Shown here in pieces: positions 9,296 to 17,138 of a DNA stretch of 64,000 bases. Made by a program: the position numbers and the translations under genes. Every line of letters begins with the position of its first letter. Position 1 is the first letter of the stretch. The DNA is from Paramacrobiotus metropolitanus (lineage: Eukaryota > Tardigrada > Eutardigrada > Parachela > Macrobiotidae), in the NCBI RefSeq assembly GCF_019649055.1, contig NW_026570507.1, positions 1 to 64,000 of the forward strand. Reading direction: 5' to 3'. The notes under the pieces were generated by a model. That model ran no database searches and had not been told where the DNA came from. It was given only the letters and a program-made list of their open reading frames with translations.

Positions 9296-11086
9296 TCAAA
9301 GGAGTTTCATCTTTTGTTCCCAGTGCCTCTGGTACTGGGATAGCTCCTTATCATCCTTTTGATCATCTGTCGTCGTTTCCCGTGCCTCTGGTACTGGGAT
9401 AACGACGTTAACCCGGTTTATCGATTTGTCTGATGATCTCCCCAACCTGGTAGAGATGTCCCGCTGGATAGCTGTCATCCGTTCAACTATCGAAAGCTGG
9501 GCAGATGAACCTTCCTTTCTTACGTTCATCTTTTTCGATCCCAGTGCCTCTGGTACTGGGATAGCCCTTTGCTCCGTTTTAGCTTTAACTGCCCCTTTTA
9601 AAAGTTCTGCAACTTTTCCGGTTTGAACTTTGGCAATCGGCTTCGGTTCATCTTCGACTTCCTCCTCCCCATGATTATCGATTAAGACGAACTTTGTCGC
9701 CAGGAAATCATGTCCCAATAAGACTTGTACGTCATCTGTCTTTGGTCTCACATAGAAGGAGTGTTCCGTAGTTCGTTTTCTTAGCGTTACTGGTGCCACA
9801 GAGTAGTGTGTAACGACGAAACCCGATGTGCCGCTGATTCCATTTATCTTCACGAGCCTATCAGGTGGCAGCGGTAAAATGTGAAGTCCGTTCTTTTCAC
9901 AAAATGGTCGGCTGATCAGCGATGTCTCAGCTCCCGTATCCAACATTGCTATCACTTTGATGTCCCCAACTTTGACTTCATGCGTATACGCTTCGATCCT
10001 TTTTGGTAAGTTCCCATTTTGGACTTTTAACTTCCGGACTGTACATTTAACTGGTATCAGTGATACTGGTCCCGGATCCGTGTCAGATAGCACCTGCCCG
10101 TTCGCATAAGTGCTTTTCTTTTTCAGTAATGAGCTCAGATGATCGATACGATGTGGCACATCAGTTCGGATATCGTAGAATTCTCTTTTCTTCATCTCCT
10201 TTGAGCTTTTTAATTCCTCACATTCATTTTTTGTTGTAGCTTTTACATCACTGTCGGCCTTTTTGACCTCATTTAGTTGCCCCTTCGCAACATCTGTGTG
10301 CTTCTTTGACACTTCAGTGATGGTCTGATACAGCTTGGTCGCATCTCGGTTATCTGCCGGTTTATCGCGGAGCTTGTCAATGACCTCCTTTGTAATCTGC
10401 TCAGCCAATGTCAGCTCATCTTCTTCGCTATCTTTCAACTCTTCTGGTGATCTCTCATAGACGATCATCTTATGCTCGTTGTCTTTCATCCAGTCAGTTA
10501 TCTTTTTAGCCCATTCATTGTCGGTTTGCTTCGGCTCGACTTGTGAAGACATCCCCTCTGTTCTGGGTGGTGACCTGTTAGCGTCATCCTGCAGAACTTG
10601 CAAGAAATCCCGTGGCTTCTCTTTCTTCTTTATGGTAAATCCGCCGTTTGGCAACTTTTGTAACGGAACTTTTTCTCCGTAATTCGGCGGCTTGCCTTCT
10701 GGCGGGGCATTTTTCAAGTAGCAGAAGTCAGCTGGTGTCATCTTATACGCTGGGGCTGTATTGAGCATATCTGGGTTCTGCGTTGAGCACGATGAGCACT
10801 TCCGGGTCGGGACTGGGTTCTTTAACCCTTTGGATGGTTTCCCGGTAACCATCTCCTCGAGACGTTTTCTCGCAGCATCCGTTTGAAGCTGTTTCATGTC
10901 CCAGAAGTCTTCTTGCGACATTTGTCCTTTCAGTTTCGCTTTTGGCGTAACCGGTATCCACATCCCGTGATTTCCGTTTGGTCGATATGCCACCTTTTGC
11001 CACATCTGCTTTTGATTCAGCGTGTTCGCATCATCCAGCGAGTCATCGGAGACCTGTTGTGCTCGTTCGCTCTCGTTTAGCTGCAC
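9296..11086 (-). CDS. pro: Element A aspartic protease ORF
   Basis: The ORF has 596 codons. The retropepsin active site is AMLDTGAETSLIS, with the flap-side and C-terminal strand VLLGHDFLATKF about 90 residues later, as in clan AA proteases. The ~370 residues before it are charged and mostly disordered, with Cys pairs (CSSCSTQ). After the protease there are repeated IPVPEA peptides encoded by the hairpin motif at 9540-9560, 9379-9398 and 9319-9339. The first codon is GTG, so the true entry is probably a frame change from the upstream ORF. It would act in trans to cut Gag-Pol. The protease motif itself looks intact. Confidence 0.85.
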   Translation of the reverse strand: MQLNESERAQQVSDDSLDDANTLNQKQMWQKVAYRPNGNHGMWIPVTPKAKLKGQMSQEDFWDMKQLQTDAARKRLEEMVTGKPSKGLKNPVPTRKCSSCSTQNPDMLNTAPAYKMTPADFCYLKNAPPEGKPPNYGEKVPLQKLPNGGFTIKKKEKPRDFLQVLQDDANRSPPRTEGMSSQVEPKQTDNEWAKKITDWMKDNEHKMIVYERSPEELKDSEEDELTLAEQITKEVIDKLRDKPADNRDATKLYQTITEVSKKHTDVAKGQLNEVKKADSDVKATTKNECEELKSSKEMKKREFYDIRTDVPHRIDHLSSLLKKKSTYANGQVLSDTDPGPVSLIPVKCTVRKLKVQNGNLPKRIEAYTHEVKVGDIKVIAMLDTGAETSLISRPFCEKNGLHILPLPPDRLVKINGISGTSGFVVTHYSVAPVTLRKRTTEHSFYVRPKTDDVQVLLGHDFLATKFVLIDNHGEEEVEDEPKPIAKVQTGKVAELLKGAVKAKTEQRAIPVPEALGSKKMNVRKEGSSAQLSIVERMTAIQRDISTRLGRSSDKSINRVNVVIPVPEARETTTDDQKDDKELSQYQRHWEQKMKLL

Positions 11087-11158
11087 ATTTCGCAGCGTCA
11101 GTTCCTTTGCCTGACCTGTTTGGACGACCTTTTTGTCGTCTTTTTTAACTACGCTCTC

Positions 11159-11632
11159 CTATCTCACTGGTGCGGTAGGTGACGAGTCGTGCTTTTCTTG
11201 GTTACGCAGGAACTCGCGGAATCTGGCGTGCTGCTCATCCGTTTCTTTCTCTTCCTCCATCTTCTTTTTGAGGTTCGCTTTACGGATGATCTCGTTACGT
11301 TGAGCACGTCGTTCTTTCAGTTTCTCTTCGCTACAGTAAGGTGATCTTGCCTTATTGTTCACCTCGTTGCTCGCAGTACCATTCTGCGGCAGTGGTCCTT
11401 TGCCCACTTGTGGTGGCATCTTTTGAGCCATCTCACCTGCAGTCCGATTCTGCGGTGACTTCGCAGTACTATTCTGCGGCAGTGGTCCTTTGCCCACTTG
11501 TGATGGCGTCTTTTGAGCCATCTCCTTCAGCTGCTGTGACGGCATCTTATAAGCCGTTTCGCCTCCAGTTCGATTCTGCGGCTGTGGTACTTTGCCCACG
11601 GGTGATGGCATCTTTTTAGCCATCTCGAACAC
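11159..11632 (-). CDS. Element A repeat-bearing ORF between gag and protease
   Basis: The 157 codons are built from near-identical repeats of the type EMAQKMP..VGKGPLPQN (about four, with Gly-Pro-Leu-Pro-Gln-Asn cores) followed by a basic coiled-coil-like segment (KLKERRAQRNEIIRKANLKK). Its frame is minus one relative to gag and is already open where gag ends at 11701, so it is plausibly the start of the protease-containing polyprotein reached by minus-one frameshifting. The first codon is GTG, so no independent start is apparent. Function of the repeat is unknown. Confidence 0.6.
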   Translation of the reverse strand: MFEMAKKMPSPVGKVPQPQNRTGGETAYKMPSQQLKEMAQKTPSQVGKGPLPQNSTAKSPQNRTAGEMAQKMPPQVGKGPLPQNGTASNEVNNKARSPYCSEEKLKERRAQRNEIIRKANLKKKMEEEKETDEQHARFREFLRNQEKHDSSPTAPVR

Positions 11633-11700
11633 AGTCCGATTCTGTGTTCCTCCTTTATCCGGTGGTTTCGGTTCAGGGAGATCAGCAGGCTCACCGGCGC

Positions 11701-12834
11701 CTACTGATCTTGCTCGTTTCCTTGGTTCATTTCCTGCTGCGGGGCCTGCTCGTTTTGCTGCCCCTGGCCAGCGCCGTTCGCGCCGCCGCCACCGTTGTTC
11801 TGGCCGCCGCCACCACCGTTATTGTTGGCGCGCCAGTTCCGGTTGCCGTATCCGCCGCGTCCATTGCCGCGACCTCTTCCTCGGAAGCCTCCTCTGCCTC
11901 CGCCGTTATATGTGCCACCCTGGCCACCTCCTTGATTGCCGCCGTTCTGTTGCTTGAACTGGCGCCATGCTGCAACCAAGTCGTAGCCGTTCGCTACCGC
12001 CTGTCGCCAGCCGCCTTGGGTGCGGAGTCGTTCCCACTCTTGGGTGGCGAACAAGTTCGGATTCCGGTTTAGTGGCATGTTGGCGAACATGCAGTTCTGT
12101 GCGTCGTGGTTGCCAAATCCACAGTTCTGACACAGCTGCACGCCCTGGGTCACCCATCCGTCAATTTGACCGAATTTCCATTCAGTTCGGGAACCTTGCT
12201 GTGGCTGATAGTTGCCACGGTTCTGCTGGTAGTTCCCTTGATTCCGGTTTTGGTTGAGGTTGCCAATTCCCTGGCCATTACCATTGTTCCAGTTGGCATT
12301 TCCGTTTCCTTGGCCATTATTCCAGTTGTTGTTTCCGTTTCCATATTGGTTTCCGTTATTGGGCCTTCCTTGTTGAGGTGGCACCCCTACGTTCAGGGGG
12401 TTCGGCATCACATTAACCGGGGCCACTGGTCGTGCCTGTGCCTGCGCTTGTATCGCAGCGACCATGGCGTACGTGATCGGTTGTCCGGTCTGACTATCGA
12501 TGAAAGTCACTTGGTTCTGGACCGGAGCTGGTGATCTCGGCCTATATTCCATTTGTTGAGCTGGTGCGGCTGCATATTGTCTCGGTGCCATCTCAACTTG
12601 GCCCTGTCGGATGGTCACGACCTCCGGTTGGTTACGTTGACCTTCCACCACTTTATATTTATCTTCTCCAGCTGCCCATGATCGGAAGAAGTCCTTTATC
12701 TCGGTTGGCGTCTTGAACCCCTTCGTTTTCAAGGCGTTATAAAGGTTATTATCAACCCTGCATCCATCTATGAGGAATGCCACCGCTTGCAATTCGGTGA
12801 TCGCCTTCTTCGTTTTGAATTTCATGATCGCTTG
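11701..12834 (-). CDS. gag: Element A gag, 3' half (capsid end and nucleocapsid)
   Basis: This is the distal part of Gag. After the end of the capsid-like domain comes a long Asn/Gly/Gln-rich prion-like stretch. One CCHC zinc knuckle (CQNCGFGNHDAQNC, spacing 2-4-4) follows, then an Arg-Gly-rich tail that would bind RNA. Its upstream half is at 23568-25872; the two are separated by element B. When one copy of the 4-bp target duplication is discounted, the two halves are in the same frame with no other stop (1144 codons in total), so gag was open when B landed. The stop is TAG at 11701-11703. Confidence 0.88.
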   Translation of the reverse strand, partial: QAIMKFKTKKAITELQAVAFLIDGCRVDNNLYNALKTKGFKTPTEIKDFFRSWAAGEDKYKVVEGQRNQPEVVTIRQGQVEMAPRQYAAAPAQQMEYRPRSPAPVQNQVTFIDSQTGQPITYAMVAAIQAQAQARPVAPVNVMPNPLNVGVPPQQGRPNNGNQYGNGNNNWNNGQGNGNANWNNGNGQGIGNLNQNRNQGNYQQNRGNYQPQQGSRTEWKFGQIDGWVTQGVQLCQNCGFGNHDAQNCMFANMPLNRNPNLFATQEWERLRTQGGWRQAVANGYDLVAAWRQFKQQNGGNQGGGQGGTYNGGGRGGFRGRGRGNGRGGYGNRNWRANNNGGGGGQNNGGGGANGAGQGQQNEQAPQQEMNQGNEQDQ

Positions 12835-13223
12835 TGACGGAATATGGTGTACGTAGCGGCTTAGTACAGTACGTTTTCCATCAGTACTCGTACATGTTTG
12901 TACTTTTCTAGCATTTTCCTTTTGTCTTCGGATATACTTTTTGGCTTTTCTAACCGGATGCGCTTCGCGCCTATTTATATAAGTCCGAGAGTTACAGTAT
13001 TTGGCATGATCAGTTCGTTCTCATTCTGGGTTTGGCAGTGTCGGAGTTTTCCATTAAAATATATCGTCGGAATGCAGTGTCATATTCTCGCTTCGCGTAG
13101 ATCGTAGCGTATGCATATTTCTTAGTTATGCCACATTGAGATTATCAGCTCATTCTCTGTCGTTGAGTCAGGTCGGTAGGAAGATATTGCGATATTATTT
13201 CTATCGTACTCGTCTCTCCGTCA
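12835..13223 (+). repeat. Element B 5' LTR
   Basis: The 389-bp LTR begins TG and ends CA. A TATA-like TTATATAAG at about 12975-12983 would serve as the promoter, and ATTAAA at 13053-13058 is a possible polyadenylation signal about 75 bp further on. It matches 23179-23567 without a difference I can see. Confidence 0.95.
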
Positions 13224-13241
13224 TGGCGCCCACCGATGTTC
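13224..13241 (+). promoter_or_regulatory. Element B primer-binding site (tRNA-Lys-like)
   Basis: It lies directly after the LTR with no gap. It starts TGGCGCCCACCG, which matches the complement of the 3' end of animal tRNA-Lys(CUU) over the first nine bases and all but one of the first twelve. The run that follows (GATGTTCGAAC) still looks like a T-arm complement. The tRNA identity comes from memory of tRNA ends and is tentative; the position and TGG start are clear. Confidence 0.75.
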
Positions 13242-13953
13242 GAACCTCTCCTAAGGCCTAGCTAAGTAAATATGTGAAGTGAATTGTACATTCCCAGGTG
13301 CTCAGTCCGGGTACTTGGGTACTGACTGGACGGATGTCCGGGCAGATCGCTGCCGACTGGACGCCTTACTAAAGTAGTCCGGGTACTGGCGACAGGTGGG
13401 TTGGTGGTGAGCCAATTCTGCCTGTGCCATGACCCACGACGAAAACCTAATTGTCCGGGAGCTTTGCTCTGTCTGGACGCTGTGCAGTTTGTCCTGCCAG
13501 CTGATCGATGCAGGGTTAACCTGTAAATCGATCCTGAGCATAAAACTGGGTAAATTCTAACTAAAGTAGGGACTCAATTCTCCTGGCCAGAGATTGATGT
13601 TCCCGAATTATTCTTAGCCAGTGAACAGACGTGTTCCTGGAAATTCTGAAGCAGAAGTTGCGCAACGAAACTGCGAGTAGACAGAGTCGAAAGCAGTATT
13701 TCTTAAGCTGAAGTACGTATGCTGAGAGCAGTGCCGAAGCATACAAGTGTGCACACAGAATCTTGAGCGTAGCGTAGACAGCTAAAGCAGTGCCTGAGCT
13801 GTACAAAAGAAGTCAGTGCAACGAACACTGAGAACAAAGGACGTAGCTGAAGTATCCGGGTGAAACAAAAGAATTTTCTCGGATTTAAACAAAAGAAGCC
13901 AGTGCAACGAGCGCTGGACAAAGACGTGAAGTGAAAAGTGAAAAACCATAAGA
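13242..13953 (+). other. Element B 5' leader
   Basis: Non-coding leader between primer site and ORF1. It contains an imperfect direct repeat of about 40 nt (13803-13845 and 13889-13930, core AGTGCAACGA) and several related shorter AAGCAGTG/CTGAAG repeats. These could be packaging or dimerisation signals. That role is a guess from position only. Confidence 0.5.
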
Positions 13954-14406
13954 ATGGACATCTCGAAAAGCACGGCGTCGCAGCCGACTGGACAGAGCAA
14001 GCCTGCTACCAGGCAAACAGTGAAAGATGGTACAGCAGAACTGTTACCTAACAAATTTATCGTTCCGATTGGTGTGAAAATTGAAGTATTTCTAAACGAA
14101 CTGAATGTTGCCATTCCGAAATCAGGGATATGTGGCAAAGATTTCGTTACGTATGATAACGATGAAACAAAAATGGGAAAGCCGCCGACAGGTTGGCGAG
14201 TGTGGCTGGAGCACAGAGAGCTGCCGCAAAATATTACGAAATTGTTTACTGTTGAAGCTTATAAAGCTGCAATGCAGAAGTTTACGGCACAAGTTCAAGC
14301 TACTCAAAGTGCAGCTGCACATGCGTATGAAAATGCTGGTGAAGTTGTGGGAAAGGTTGTGGGTCCTTTCGTATTTGCACAAAATAATAAGGAGCAAGAA
14401 GTATGA
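13954..14406 (+). CDS. Element B ORF1, in frame with gag-pro across a TGA
   Basis: The ORF has 150 codons from an ATG at the end of the leader, with no family I recognise. It has a polar N-terminus, a compact central part (FIVPIGVKIEVFLNELNVAIP) and an Ala-rich helical end. The stop is TGA (14404-14406). Reading on in the same frame, eight sense codons lead to the ATG of the next ORF. ORF1 and gag-pro are therefore one frame separated by a single TGA, so this could be a readthrough leader peptide, a matrix-like N-terminus, or a nonsense mutation. There is no glycine-2 myristoylation signal (it starts MDIS). Confidence 0.65.
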   Translation: MDISKSTASQPTGQSKPATRQTVKDGTAELLPNKFIVPIGVKIEVFLNELNVAIPKSGICGKDFVTYDNDETKMGKPPTGWRVWLEHRELPQNITKLFTVEAYKAAMQKFTAQVQATQSAAAHAYENAGEVVGKVVGPFVFAQNNKEQEV

Positions 14407-14430
14407 AGTGACTCCAACATTGAAAAAGAT

Positions 14431-17109
14431 ATGAATATGAGCATAATGGATGAGGACCTACCAGCTGGTGGGGTTGAACCGCTGTCAGCAGAGCCGTTCT
14501 TTTTGCGTAGTACAGTGGCTACGAATCAAGGCGACGAACAGAATAAAACGACGGATGGGATCCATCCGTTGCATGCCGCAGTGAGGCAGTTTGCCTTAGA
14601 TCAAGAACAGTTTGACAATACTGTTCAGGCATGGGAAGGCAGGATTGAAAATGAAAAAGAATATGACGAAATGAAAGAAATGGCCAAAGCTGGTTTAAAT
14701 GCAACTGAAGAAATGCATATGAAGTTTGTTAAGGCTAAAACGTGGTGTCACACACTAAGTGACGACAACGATGCCTTGAAAGAAAACGTGAAAAAATGTA
14801 ACGAAGACATTAATGATTTGAATGAAAAAATCAAAAAGCACGACGAAGAGTGCAAAGAAAATGTGAAAAAGTTAAATACCGAGATTTTTGATTTACGTAC
14901 TGAAAACGGTAAATATAAAGATGAAGTGGACCGTGTACGTAACACGAACAAAAACCTTGAAAAGCAATGTCATGATTCAATGGTTAATAGTGGCAAGCTG
15001 CAGCGTGACCTTTTCAGTGCGCAGAAAGAAAGGGATGATCTGCGTGTAAAATTAAAAGCCGAAGAATCGCGAATAGATAAGGAACTGAAGAAAGAGCGCG
15101 AAGATCTTCAAGATCAGTGGATAGTTATCGAGGAGGAACTCGACAGAGCTAAAGCGCGTGAAAGGCAGCTGGCTGAGAGAGAGGCCAGGCTGCAGCAATG
15201 GGAAGACAGTTTGAAAAGCAAAGGTAGAACTGTCAGTGGTCAAGCTGAATCCCGGGTACATACTAGTACTTATGAACGGGAAGCGGCATTTGGTGCAGCA
15301 CCAAAGATGACTTCTGGTCAACAGTCGCAGGCGGATGCAAGCCGTCGGGTGGAGTTCAACGAAACCCACCGAAGTCGTGATTATGTACCAGTACGCGATA
15401 ATGATTACGGGTACGAAGACGATATGCGCAGAGCAGAAGACGCGCAGTGGGAAGATGCACAGTACGAAGATAACGAGCAACCGCGTGTAAATACTCGTAC
15501 CGACGAGTTGATTGAGCGCAGTATAGCGTTAATGGAGAAATTCGAAAAAAGTGGTAAGGGTACAAAAGAAAAGACTCACTACCCGCAAAACTACAAGGGT
15601 ACACAAGAAAGTGGGAAAGTAGAAAAGTTCATCCTGGACTGTGAACGCTGTCAGGACTTGAACGGTTGGGATGACAAACAACTTATCGATAAAGGTTTGT
15701 CAAACTCACTGAAGGATGATGCGTATTTGTGGTATGCAGACCACAAGAAGAAAAATCCAGATAAAGACTGGAAGTACTGGACGGGAGTACTTCTAAGTCA
15801 CTTCTCATCGGAGAGTGATCCCGCCGAAATACGGCAGGCGATGTACGCCCGTGTATTTACCGATGCACATACGGTAAACTCATACGTGGATGGTTATCTA
15901 AACTGGTTCAACACATTGGGAACAAGTGAAGAAGAACGGGTATCCATTCTGATTCAGGGACTAAAGCCGCACCGATGGCGTTGGTTCGAAAAGTTGACAG
16001 AGTCGAAACCAAAAACAGTTGAAGTGTGTACTCAGTTGAAGACGTTTTACAGTCTGAAGTCGCAACAAGTGGAGTACAATAACACCAAAAATCAATATAA
16101 CAATAATAATTACGGTAACAATGGCAACCGTGGACGCGGTGGATACCGCGGTAATAATAATCGTGGCCGTGGTGGCCGAGGCGGATACAATAATTACCGC
16201 CAGAACTCGTACGAACAAACTGGAAGTACGTACGAGAAAGGGGAAAGTTTGAAAACTGAAAACACTCAAAATAGCGGCCGACGGCCGTTTATGATTGGCA
16301 ATGTGGAAATTGACCTAAACAAATGGAAAAATGATGCCGGTCAATTGATTTGCTTTAAGTGCCATGAGTTGCACCCAGCAAAATTCTGTACTTTTAAAGG
16401 CAAATTCAAAGAGGCAACACGTGAACCGCCCGCGGACGTGTTAGCCCGGCACAACAGCAGAAGAGCGGAAGCACGAGCAATGGAAGTGTGTAAACTGGGC
16501 AAGGATGTGCAAGTGAATGCACTATCCGTCGAGCGAATACAGCAGCTCTCACAGTATCCCGATGCTGTGGAAAAAGGGTTTGAAGTCGCATTACCGACTC
16601 TGGATGCACAGGCTGTTTACGTACTGTTGTCTATGAATGACAATGATGACGTGAAAACGTTGGTGGATACTGGCGCTAGTATCTCCATTATGCCAATGCA
16701 CATAGCGGAAATGTTGAATGTAAGCATTTTAAAATGCCCAGCACATGTATCAGATGTGACGCTTAATACGGCGGCAAATGATATTACCGATATTGACCCA
16801 TTGTGTGGTATTGTACGTATCGAGTTATTCGGTATCGGTTATGAACATGCCGTATTAATCGATCCAAACACAAAAGTTGACTTCGTACTACTGGGTACCG
16901 ACTTTTGGACTGGTAAGCCGGTTGTGTTTGATTTCAGTACGATGGCGTTCAGGCCTACTCGTACCGAACCGGGTTATCCCAGATATCACCCACGAGTACA
17001 TTGGAAAATGTTGGATTTTGTGCAACAGAACAGTTTTAAACCAGTATTGAATCCCGGTGCACGTCCATGTCTTACGATACCTGCATGGTTCGATACTGGG
17101 CGTAACTAG
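14431..17109 (+). CDS. gag-pro: Element B Gag-protease
   Basis: The ORF has 892 codons. Residues ~70-285 form a long coiled coil (many Lys/Glu heptads). Residues ~370-550 form a retrotransposon Gag/capsid-like domain (VEKFILDCERCQDL through LKTFYSLKSQQ). An Asn/Gly/Arg-rich RGG stretch comes next. A single zinc knuckle follows with spacing 2-3-4 (CFKCHELHPAKFC), one residue shorter than usual. The aspartic protease has active site TLVDTGASISIMP and C-terminal FVLLGTDFW. Gag and protease are fused in one frame, so protease would be made in equal amount to Gag. It ends with TAG at 17107-17109; pol opens in the minus-one frame with almost no overlap. Confidence 0.88.
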   Translation: MNMSIMDEDLPAGGVEPLSAEPFFLRSTVATNQGDEQNKTTDGIHPLHAAVRQFALDQEQFDNTVQAWEGRIENEKEYDEMKEMAKAGLNATEEMHMKFVKAKTWCHTLSDDNDALKENVKKCNEDINDLNEKIKKHDEECKENVKKLNTEIFDLRTENGKYKDEVDRVRNTNKNLEKQCHDSMVNSGKLQRDLFSAQKERDDLRVKLKAEESRIDKELKKEREDLQDQWIVIEEELDRAKARERQLAEREARLQQWEDSLKSKGRTVSGQAESRVHTSTYEREAAFGAAPKMTSGQQSQADASRRVEFNETHRSRDYVPVRDNDYGYEDDMRRAEDAQWEDAQYEDNEQPRVNTRTDELIERSIALMEKFEKSGKGTKEKTHYPQNYKGTQESGKVEKFILDCERCQDLNGWDDKQLIDKGLSNSLKDDAYLWYADHKKKNPDKDWKYWTGVLLSHFSSESDPAEIRQAMYARVFTDAHTVNSYVDGYLNWFNTLGTSEEERVSILIQGLKPHRWRWFEKLTESKPKTVEVCTQLKTFYSLKSQQVEYNNTKNQYNNNNYGNNGNRGRGGYRGNNNRGRGGRGGYNNYRQNSYEQTGSTYEKGESLKTENTQNSGRRPFMIGNVEIDLNKWKNDAGQLICFKCHELHPAKFCTFKGKFKEATREPPADVLARHNSRRAEARAMEVCKLGKDVQVNALSVERIQQLSQYPDAVEKGFEVALPTLDAQAVYVLLSMNDNDDVKTLVDTGASISIMPMHIAEMLNVSILKCPAHVSDVTLNTAANDITDIDPLCGIVRIELFGIGYEHAVLIDPNTKVDFVLLGTDFWTGKPVVFDFSTMAFRPTRTEPGYPRYHPRVHWKMLDFVQQNSFKPVLNPGARPCLTIPAWFDTGRN

Positions 17110-17138
17110 ACTACTGTAGTGCATTCGACGGAAGTAGT

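Noticed and set aside
13224-13247. tRNA-like sequence with TTCGAAC after the left LTR of element B
   Set aside because: Only the complement of a tRNA 3' end is present, directly at the LTR edge, so it is the primer site and not a tRNA gene.
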